From: Gemmataceae bacterium
GTDB lineage: Bacteria > Planctomycetota > Planctomycetia > Gemmatales > Gemmataceae
Assembly (NCBI GenBank): GCA_019752375.1
Contig: JAIEMG010000326.1
Coordinates: 1 to 39,590 of the forward strand
DNA length: 39,590 nt
Reading direction: 5' to 3'
Under the pieces are notes generated by a model. That model saw nothing but the letters and a program-made list of their open reading frames with translations. It had not been told where the DNA came from and ran no database searches. Shown here one piece after another: positions 25,301-31,365 of this stretch (within the stretch, counting starts at the first letter, position 1; each line of letters opens with the position of its first letter). The position numbers were made by a program, and so were the translations under genes.

Positions 25301-26082
25301 CCCTGCTGCTGATTCCCGAAAAGCGCCCGAACCCGGCGCCGGCCATCCTCTGGCTGCATTCATCCACGCCCGACAAGACGCAGGTCATCGTTCCCAACAC
25401 CAATGGCGGCGAACTGTCGCTGGGCGAGGCGTTTGTCCGCGCCGGCTATGTCGTTCTGTCGCCTGACGCCTACTGGCACGGCGACCGGCTCGGCACCGGC
25501 CCGGCAGGGAGCTTTGAGAAGGGGTCGCGGTCCGGCGAGCAGGAGAGCCTGTTCAAGTACCACCTCTGGATGGGCCGGACGCTGTGGGGAATGTTCGTCC
25601 GCGACGATCAGATTGCCCTCGATTACCTCTGCACCCGTCCCGAAGTCGATACGAAGCGGATCGGCGCCACCGGCATGAGCATGGGCGGCACGCGGACCTG
25701 GTGGCTGGCGGCGGTGGACGAGCGCATCTCCTGTGCCGTGACGATGGCCTGCCTGACGCGCTATCAGAACCTCATTGCCCATGGGCAGCTTCGCGCTCAC
25801 GGCGTCTACTACTTCGTCCACGGCCTGCTGCGGCACTTCGATACCGAGGCGGTCGTCGCGCTGACGGCGCCGCGGCCGTTCCTGGCGCTAACGGGCGACC
25901 TGGACCACGGCTCGCCAGCCGACGGCATCAAGGTGATCGAAGAGAAGGTCAGTCGGGTCTACGACACGGTGGGGGCCAAGGAGAAGTTCAAGAACGTGCT
26001 GTATCCGGAGACCGGGCACGTCGTCACGCCGCAGATGCGCGCGGACATGTTGGAGTGGTTCGAGCGCTGGTTGAAGCAGTAA
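22369..26082 (+). CDS. Secreted multidomain esterase: AXE-like, degenerate alpha/beta, SGNH and alpha/beta hydrolase modules
   Basis: A 1237-residue protein with an AGGAG-led ATG and a signal peptide (1-18, SFA before QED). Module 1 (~85-385) is an acetyl xylan esterase-like alpha/beta hydrolase with nucleophile Ser237 in TGSSGGG and a later TTHGYP. Module 2 (~450-655) has the same fold pattern, but its elbow is GVGSAG (589-594), lacking serine in the usual place, so it is probably inactive. Module 3 (~680-885) is an SGNH hydrolase with GDS (Ser690), GLHD, and DGTH (Asp846, His849). Module 4 (~900-1237) is a dienelactone hydrolase-like domain with Ser1104 in GMSMGG and His1217 in ETGHVV. Likely substrates are acylated or sulfated polysaccharides, but this is inference. 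Confidence 0.85.
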   Translation: MRTLAVALLLTFPALSFAQEDLTVLKADADGVPPRKMLHQYLLGQARKHFDARRQTIAGLKSSEDIQRRQDELRKKFIDALGGFPEKTPLNAKVVGTQKCDGYRVENVVFESRPNHHVTANFYVPDGKGPFPAVLVPCGHTNNGKAGYQQVCIILAKHGLAALCYDPIGQGERLQLPLESGKPAIAGTNEHTMVGVGALLVGRCTASYRVWDGIRGIDYLCSRPEIDAKKIGCTGSSGGGTLTSYLMALDDRVAAAAPSCYITTLEKLFATLGPQDGEQNIPGQVAFGMEHADYLFLRVPRPTLLLTATRDFFDIGGSWTTYREAKQIYGIAGFGERVDLFEYNTTHGYPQPQREAMVRFMRRWLLDKHDPVTEAKAETLKEQQLWCTRTGQVLEDLKGKSVFDLNTEQELALAKERAQWLKGRPNDDIRKEVRRLLAVPEKVPAAKLRDVGKIERKGYEIRKLVFDTEAGISVPALWFVTPKKADVLPCIVYLHGDGKAADAAVGGPIEKLVLGGSNVLALDVRGIGELAPGTADPKRPNYFGVEFKESFLAMHVGRPLLGQRVLDVISVVASLEETPLRSSTFQIIGVGSAGPIALHVAALDPHFQAVTLDRSLASWSSVVRTAISHNQLANVVPGVLKFYDLSDLDRVTVPGKVERRNPVDAVNKPIAQAPPLKNLDLPKVVLIGDSIRMGYAPLVAKKLEGKAIVISDKENGGDSANVLKHLDEWASAEKPAVVHFNCGLHDLKTSRKTKQHQIALPQYEANLKQILARLKKDTTASIVFASTTPILDDRHAARKGDFDRIEADVQRYNTAATALMREAGIVVHDLHWVVEKGGTEKMLGGDGTHYTAAGNERLAEAVADCILRQLIAISSKPTPPPPSGPEAAAAYRKQEKERDAEVPELYKKMPIGTFQLPSSASAWKEQRPDVLKKVVQSLGDLPPRPSPQKVRLVTRELRHGYTLEKIAIDNGVDGEVTALLLIPEKRPNPAPAILWLHSSTPDKTQVIVPNTNGGELSLGEAFVRAGYVVLSPDAYWHGDRLGTGPAGSFEKGSRSGEQESLFKYHLWMGRTLWGMFVRDDQIALDYLCTRPEVDTKRIGATGMSMGGTRTWWLAAVDERISCAVTMACLTRYQNLIAHGQLRAHGVYYFVHGLLRHFDTEAVVALTAPRPFLALTGDLDHGSPADGIKVIEEKVSRVYDTVGAKEKFKNVLYPETGHVVTPQMRADMLEWFERWLKQ

Positions 26083-26104
26083 GCCCAATGCCGCTTGCGG
26101 CGAC

Positions 26105-27703
26105 TCAGGGATACGTGTAGGTCGCTTCCAGCCCGAGCGAGAAGCCGAGCTGCCAGTACACGAGCAACAAGACGGTCCACGTCACCAGGAACGTCAGCGA
26201 GTAGGGCAACATCAACGACACCAGCGTGCCGACGCCGGTGTTCTTGACGTAGCGCTGGCAGTACACCACCACCAGCGGGAAATACGGCATCAGGGGCGTG
26301 ATGATGTGGGTCGCTGAATCGCCGATACGATAGGCCGCCTGCGTCAATTCCGGCGAAATGCCGAGCTGCATCAGCATCGGCACGAAGATCGGGCCGAGGA
26401 ATGCCCACTTCGCCGATGCCGAGCCGATGAACAGGTTCACCACTGTCGTGAGCAGGATGATGCCGACGATCGTCATCTCCGGCGGCAGGTCCATCGCCTT
26501 GAGCAGCTCGGCGCCCTTGATCGCCAGCAGCGCGCCCAGGTTCGATTCACGGAACGCATAGGTGAACTGCGCGGCAAAGAACGCCATCACCAGGTAGTAG
26601 CCCATCGTGCTCATCGACTTGCTCATGCCCTTGACGATGTCGCGGTGGCTGTGCACCGTGCGCGCCGTGTAGCCATAGACCACGCCAGGCACGAGGAAGA
26701 ACAGGAAGATCAACGGAATGAGCGACTGCATCAGCGGCGCCTCGGCCGTGCTCAGCGAGCCATTCTTGCCGCGTAACGGCGATTGCTCCGGCAGCGCCGC
26801 GGCGGCCAGCAGGCCCGCGCACAGCAATACCGCGCCCAGTCCGGCATAGAGGCCGCGCCGCTCCAGCGGCGTGAGCGCTTCCATGCGGGGCATGTCCGCC
26901 GGGTCGCCGTCGACCGGGGCGGTGGCGTTCAGGCGCGGCTCGATGACGCAATCGGTGATGTACCAGCCCACGCCGATGATGAGCAGGCACGACGCACTGG
27001 TGAACCAGAGGTTGCAGAGCGGATGAACGTCGCGCGTCGGATCGATGAGCCGTGCAGCCAGTTGCGTGAACTGCTGCAAGAGTGGATCGAGCCCGCACGG
27101 CAAGAAGTTGGCGCTCAGGCCTCCCGAGACGGCCGCGAACGCAGCTGCGATTCCCGCCAGCGGATGCCGGCCGGCCGCATAGTAGATGACGCCGCCCAGC
27201 GGAATCACCAGGACGTAGCCGCTGTCGGCCGCGAGATGGCTGAGGATGCCGACGAGCAACAGCATCGGCGTCAGCCAGCGCGTCGGCGTGAAGCTCATGA
27301 TCGCTTTCATGACGGCATTGACGAGCCCGGTATGCTCCGCCACGCCGACGCCCAGCAGCGCCACCAGGACGATGCCCAGTGGCGGAAAGTCCGTGAACGT
27401 CTTGACCATCCTGGACAAGAACTGCGCCAGCGAACCGCCAGTGAGCTGGTCCTTGACGCGGATCGGCTCCGGCTTGCGTTCGGCGCCGCTGGCGTCTTTG
27501 CCAAGCGTACGCGGATCGATCTCGGTGAATTCGACGGGTGCCAGGATCGCGGATAGGAGCCAAGTGACGACGAGTGCGATGAGGAACAGCGCCGCGGGAT
27601 CGGGCAGCTTGTTGCCGAGCCACTCGATGCCATCCAGCATCCGCGTCGTCCAGCTGGGCGGACGCGGCGGTTCAGGCGGTGGTACGGATGCGTCTTCCGT
27701 CAT
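26105..27703 (-). CDS. AbgT-family transporter
   Basis: A 532-residue membrane protein from an ATG at 27703 with GGAG seven bases upstream. It has the AbgT hallmarks: DGIEWLGNKLPDPAALFLIA, a GLVNAVMKAIMSFTPTRWLT helix-loop, SHLAADSGYVLVIPLGG, FIGSASAKWAFLGPIFVPM and YRIGDSATHIITPLMPYFPL, with about eleven helices plus re-entrant loops. Family members import p-aminobenzoyl-glutamate or export sulfonamides. The product here may do either. It follows the adenylate cyclase gene on the same strand with a 27-base gap, so the two are probably co-transcribed. It is convergent with the multi-hydrolase gene. Confidence 0.92.
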   Translation of the reverse strand: MTEDASVPPPEPPRPPSWTTRMLDGIEWLGNKLPDPAALFLIALVVTWLLSAILAPVEFTEIDPRTLGKDASGAERKPEPIRVKDQLTGGSLAQFLSRMVKTFTDFPPLGIVLVALLGVGVAEHTGLVNAVMKAIMSFTPTRWLTPMLLLVGILSHLAADSGYVLVIPLGGVIYYAAGRHPLAGIAAAFAAVSGGLSANFLPCGLDPLLQQFTQLAARLIDPTRDVHPLCNLWFTSASCLLIIGVGWYITDCVIEPRLNATAPVDGDPADMPRMEALTPLERRGLYAGLGAVLLCAGLLAAAALPEQSPLRGKNGSLSTAEAPLMQSLIPLIFLFFLVPGVVYGYTARTVHSHRDIVKGMSKSMSTMGYYLVMAFFAAQFTYAFRESNLGALLAIKGAELLKAMDLPPEMTIVGIILLTTVVNLFIGSASAKWAFLGPIFVPMLMQLGISPELTQAAYRIGDSATHIITPLMPYFPLVVVYCQRYVKNTGVGTLVSLMLPYSLTFLVTWTVLLLVYWQLGFSLGLEATYTYP

Positions 27704-27730
27704 CGCGAGACTCCGTTCGTTGAAAAGCGG

Positions 27731-29059
27731 TCACACCAGTTGATACACGCGCACCGGCGCGGCCGCGCCTTTGACCGGCACCGGGCCATGGTCCGTCGCT
27801 TTTGGAAAATCGGCATGGACGGCGCACCAGACGGGCTCCGTCACCAGGAGCTGCGATTGCAACTGCTTGTTCAACTGCTCCACGCGCGAGGCCAGGTTCA
27901 CCGTGTCGCCGATGACCGTGTACTCCTTGCGAACGGCCGAGCCGACGGTGCCGACGACTGCTTCGCCCGCATGCAAACCGATACCAATGCGCGTGGCCGC
28001 CACGGTGCCCCCGGCATTCAAGCGTTCCACATCCGCCAGGATCGCCATGGCCGCCGCGACGGCATTCTGCACGTCCCGTCCGTCCGACGTCGGGGCGCCG
28101 AACACGGCCATGAAGCCATCGCCCAGGAACTTGTTGATCATGCCGTGATGCCGGTTGATGCTCTCGATCATCGGTTCGAAAACGCGATTCAGGTACTGCA
28201 CCACTTCTTCGGGCCGCCGGCTGTTGGAGTAACGCGTGAAATCGCGGATGTCGAGGAACATGACGCATACGCGACGCACTTCGCCCGCCAGGTCCACCTT
28301 CTGCATCAGGAGCTGATCGACCACCTGTGGCGACGTGTACTTGCCGAACACCTCGCGCACCTGATTGCGTTCCTCCGTGGAACGCAGAGCGTTGACGAAT
28401 TGCTCGCGGATAATCATCGCCACTCGGCCCGCCACGAAACCGGTCACGCACAGCAACAGGCCGTGGCCCAGGAAGCTGGCGGACAGCAGCCGGTGATGCG
28501 TCACCACGTCTTTCGGCGCGAACCACTGCATGTAGCCGAGGGACAGGGCAAGGAACTGGGCACTCGACAGCAGGCCCGTGAACACGCAGACGTCAAAGCG
28601 AAGACTGAGCGTCGAAAGGGCAATGAACGCGTAGTAAAAGAACGAGATGGGCAGGCTCAGGGCATGCAAGGGGTCGAGGGTCAGCATCGCCAGCACCAGG
28701 GTGGACGTCGGCAAGCCGGTCTCGACCATCGCGGTGAGGTAGCGGTAGTACCAAACGGGCGGATGGTTGGTTTGCAGAAACTTGCCGGCCCAGCGACGGA
28801 CGAGCCACTCCCATCCGATGACCAGTGCGATGAGCAGGACGAACGTCGTGACCGCGATCGGCCAATGCCGCTTGACGTCCCAGCCGTCGACCGCCGGCAT
28901 CATCGGATAGAAGGGGGCGGTGGTCACCAGCACCAGCAACAGGAGCTCGATGACCAGCGTGCCGCGCAGGCGCTCATTGCGGAGGACGGCGCGGTTCAGA
29001 GCGAGTTCCAACGTCTCGGGCGCCGCGCGAGATAGCGCCGATGGATCGGCTTGAGTCAT
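27731..29059 (-). CDS. Membrane-bound class III adenylate cyclase
   Basis: A 442-residue protein. Residues 1-225 hold about six membrane helices. A linker EVFGKYTSPQVVDQLL (236-251) leads to the catalytic domain (260-442). Metal ligands are Asp270 (FLDIRDFT) and Asp314. The substrate-binding Lys310 in NKFLGDGFM and Asp385 in GDTVNLASR point to ATP rather than GTP, and Asn388 and Arg392 are the transition-state residues. The set is complete, so the enzyme should be active as a dimer. No ribosome-binding site stands out before the ATG at 29059; a direct repeat and hairpin lie immediately upstream. It probably forms an operon with the abgT gene. A cyclic-nucleotide-binding G6PDH lies ~2.3 kb to the right. 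Confidence 0.9.
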   Translation of the reverse strand: MTQADPSALSRAAPETLELALNRAVLRNERLRGTLVIELLLLVLVTTAPFYPMMPAVDGWDVKRHWPIAVTTFVLLIALVIGWEWLVRRWAGKFLQTNHPPVWYYRYLTAMVETGLPTSTLVLAMLTLDPLHALSLPISFFYYAFIALSTLSLRFDVCVFTGLLSSAQFLALSLGYMQWFAPKDVVTHHRLLSASFLGHGLLLCVTGFVAGRVAMIIREQFVNALRSTEERNQVREVFGKYTSPQVVDQLLMQKVDLAGEVRRVCVMFLDIRDFTRYSNSRRPEEVVQYLNRVFEPMIESINRHHGMINKFLGDGFMAVFGAPTSDGRDVQNAVAAAMAILADVERLNAGGTVAATRIGIGLHAGEAVVGTVGSAVRKEYTVIGDTVNLASRVEQLNKQLQSQLLVTEPVWCAVHADFPKATDHGPVPVKGAAAPVRVYQLV

Positions 29060-29068
29060 GCCGCTAGT

Positions 29069-29207
29069 ATGGGTGCCTCGCGGCTCCGTGGCCAGTGCGG
29101 AGTGCAAACCCGTTTCTGCGCTCATCAGCGCGGTCGTTTCCCTCGTGACCGGGCAGAGCCCGGTCACGAGGGCGATGGGTGCCTCGCGGCTCCGTGGCCA
29201 GTGCGGA
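29069..29207. repeat. 33-bp direct repeats enclosing a perfect hairpin
   Basis: The 33-base sequence beginning atgggtgcctcgcggctccg occurs at 29069-29101 and, without a change, at 29175-29207. Between them ccctcgtgaccggg (29140-29153) and cccggtcacgaggg (29159-29172) form a 14-bp stem with a 5-base loop. The unit lies directly upstream of the adenylate cyclase start. Confidence 0.85.
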
Positions 29208-29329
29208 CAACTGCTGCCGCCACTGGAATTGAGTACTTGGATACTCTGCCTGAAAGGTCTGGCTATCCGTGCGCCAACCGGTAACTTCGCACTTGTACCC
29301 ATCGCCTCGCGATCTCAGGGGACCGTAAC

Positions 29330-30103
29330 ATGATCCGAGCCTTTGCCTTTGTCACTGCCCTTGCACTACTTTCTGCCGGCACTGTGGGTATTGCGCAGGA
29401 GTCGAAAACGCCGCCCAAGCTGAAGGCGCTGCTCATCACTGGCGGTGGATATCACGATTACAAGGCCATCAATCCGATCTTGACGCAGAAGATCGTCGAA
29501 CTCGCTCGCGTGACGTTCGAGGTCAAGTCCGGGCTCGATCCGCTCAAGGATGCGAAGTTCGCCGACGGTTTTGACGTGATCGTTTACAACTTCTGCTTCG
29601 ACAATGCTTCCGAGAAGGGGATGGTCGAGAATGCGTTAAAGGCAACCAAGGAGGGCAAGCCGACCGTACTGATCCATTGCGCAATGCACAGTTTTCGCGA
29701 GTCGGAGGAATGGACCGACCTGTGCGGCATGCGCACCCGCCGCCATGACCCGTATCGCGCCCTGGCGATCCTCAAGGCCGACAAGGAACAGCCGATCCTG
29801 AAAGCACTGCCGGACGAATGGAAGACGCCCGGCGACGAGCTGTACCAGACCATCAAGCTGGGCGACCGGTCCAAAGTGCTGCTTCGCGCCAAGGGCGAGA
29901 AACCCGACAGCGAGCACATCGTCGCCTGGACGAGCACCTACGGCAAGGGCACTGTTTTTGCAACAACCTTGGGGCACGATCTCAAGACGGTCAACCTGCC
30001 GGAGTACCATCGTCTCCTGGCCCATGGACTGCTGTGGGCATGCGGCAAGCTCGGCCAAGACGGCAAGCCAGCAGAAGGCTACGGTGGGACGGAAAAGAAG
30101 TGA
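29330..30103 (+). CDS. ThuA-domain secreted protein
   Basis: A 257-residue protein with a signal peptide (1-22, GIAQ). The mature part has the ThuA-like glutamine amidotransferase-type fold: KALLITGGGYHDY, DVIVYNFCF, TVLIHCAMHSF, then HIVAWTSTYGKGTVFATTLGHD and a terminal LLAHGLLWACGK. ThuA domains are related to trehalose utilisation proteins and are abundant in planctomycetes, often tied to secreted carbohydrate degradation. AGGGGA lies seven bases before the ATG at 29330. Here the domain stands alone, without the haem or PQQ domains often fused to it. The exact reaction is not known. Confidence 0.87.
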   Translation: MIRAFAFVTALALLSAGTVGIAQESKTPPKLKALLITGGGYHDYKAINPILTQKIVELARVTFEVKSGLDPLKDAKFADGFDVIVYNFCFDNASEKGMVENALKATKEGKPTVLIHCAMHSFRESEEWTDLCGMRTRRHDPYRALAILKADKEQPILKALPDEWKTPGDELYQTIKLGDRSKVLLRAKGEKPDSEHIVAWTSTYGKGTVFATTLGHDLKTVNLPEYHRLLAHGLLWACGKLGQDGKPAEGYGGTEKK

Positions 30104-30214
30104 AACTCGCGGCCAGGAAGATGGAACCCATTGGCGAGCGAATCATCAAGGAAGGCATGGATGATACGAATAAGATTGTGAACGATTGACCAATTGCCGT
30201 GGGAGGTTCAAACT

Positions 30215-30676
30215 GTGGAGCTCTCGTCTCTCACCGCGCTGGGCGGCAGCATAACGACCTGTTTCCTGGCCTATTTGTACTATCGGTATGAATCGCGCCA
30301 GCGGGAGCTGCAACACACCGAACGCATGCGCGCTCTGGAAAGCGGCCACCCCGTGCCGGACGGAGAAATCGCCCAGGCGAGTGCAGACACGAACCGAGCC
30401 TGGGCGATCGGACTTGTGGCACTGCTCGTACCCGCGATCATGGCTGGCGCTGCACTGTGGGGCACCGCCATGGTCTTCAATCACGGTGAAAATCCGTCGA
30501 TCCATCTGCCGCTGACGTGCGTCATCTGGGGCGTCAGCGGTCTGGTCAGTTTGGTAACCGTGGCAACGGGGCTGGGCGTCCTCGCGTGCCGGCGAAAGCC
30601 GAAACGGGGTGCTGAAGAGAACAAGTCCCCAATCGTTCGACAATCCGCCTTCGAGGATGCGCCGATCGGCCGGTAA
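30215..30676 (+). CDS. Membrane protein of unknown function (153 aa)
   Basis: The GTG at 30215 has GGGAGG eight bases upstream, better than the TTG at 30194. It has three hydrophobic segments: LGGSITTCFLAYLYY near the start, then IGLVALLVPAIMAGAALWG, and SGLVSLVTVATGLGVLAC near the C-terminus. Between the first two lies a charged stretch rich in Arg/Glu (YESRQRELQHTERMRALESG) that resembles the linker of small planctomycete membrane proteins. No family recognised. It lies ~110 bases downstream of the ThuA gene on the same strand and ends close to the convergent RidA gene. Confidence 0.6.
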   Translation: MELSSLTALGGSITTCFLAYLYYRYESRQRELQHTERMRALESGHPVPDGEIAQASADTNRAWAIGLVALLVPAIMAGAALWGTAMVFNHGENPSIHLPLTCVIWGVSGLVSLVTVATGLGVLACRRKPKRGAEENKSPIVRQSAFEDAPIGR

Positions 30677-30705
30677 GCAAGAGTGCAACGCCGCAAGCGG
30701 TGGTT

Positions 30706-31308
30706 TCATGCGCGGACCTGAAAGATCGCTTCAATTTCCACCGGAATCCCACCGGGCAACGACCCCATTCCGACAGCGCTGCGTGCCCCCTTGCCGGCTT
30801 GCTCGCCAAACACCTCGACCATCAGGTCGCTGAAACCATTGATGACCTGCGGTTGCTGCTTGAAATCCGCCGTTGCGTTTACCATTCCCAGCGTCTTCAC
30901 GAGCCGTATGACCTTGTCGAGGCTCCCCAGCTCGCCGCGTACCACGCTCAGAATGCGGAGACCGACCTGCCGTGCCGCGACGGCGCCTTGCTTCACATCG
31001 AAATCCTGCCCCACCTTTCCAACGACCGGCTTGCCGTCGACGCTGCCTGGGCCCTGACCGGAACAGTACAGCATGTCCCCGACTCGGACCGCGGATACCA
31101 ACGTCGCACCGGTCGGTTTGGCGATGGGCGGCAACTCCAGCTTGAGCTTCTTGAGTTGTTCCTCCGCACTGTGTTCGGGCTTCTTTTCCTGGGCAATGGC
31201 GGGCGGTGTCTGCTCGAACCAGCGCGGCAGCAACACACCGCCCGCGGCGCCGACCGTCAGCAGTCCGCAGCGCTCCAGGAAACGACGACGATCGGGTTGA
31301 CAACTCAT
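30706..31308 (-). CDS. Tat-exported RidA (YjgF/YER057c) family protein
   Basis: A 200-residue protein whose first 40 residues are a twin-arginine signal (CQPDRRRFLERCGLL, then a hydrophobic stretch and AIAQ). Residues ~65-200 form the RidA domain: LVSAVRVGDMLYCSGQGP, VGKVGQDFDVKQGAVAARQ, and the signature GARSAVGMGSLPGGIPVEIE. Arg176 and Glu191/Glu193 match the imine-binding residues of deaminase-active members. RidA proteins hydrolyse reactive enamines in the cytosol; an exported one is unusual and probably acts on another substrate. It lies 57 bases downstream of the G6PDH fusion on the same strand, probably in one operon. Confidence 0.85.
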   Translation of the reverse strand: MSCQPDRRRFLERCGLLTVGAAGGVLLPRWFEQTPPAIAQEKKPEHSAEEQLKKLKLELPPIAKPTGATLVSAVRVGDMLYCSGQGPGSVDGKPVVGKVGQDFDVKQGAVAARQVGLRILSVVRGELGSLDKVIRLVKTLGMVNATADFKQQPQVINGFSDLMVEVFGEQAGKGARSAVGMGSLPGGIPVEIEAIFQVRA

Positions 31309-31365
31309 GCCACGGCCCCTTGAGATTGGTGATAAGTGGTGAACGGTTCTGTGCGCCGGTCTGCC

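Noticed and set aside
24088..25359. 423-codon minus-strand open frame
   Set aside because: Lies inside the SGNH and alpha/beta hydrolase modules on the opposite strand.
27740..29035. 431-codon plus-strand open frame
   Set aside because: Antisense to the adenylate cyclase, whose full catalytic residue set is present on the minus strand.
30194..30214. TTG start for the small membrane protein
   Set aside because: GGGAGG lies within this stretch at the right distance for the GTG at 30215, so the TTG would place the ribosome-binding site inside the coding region.
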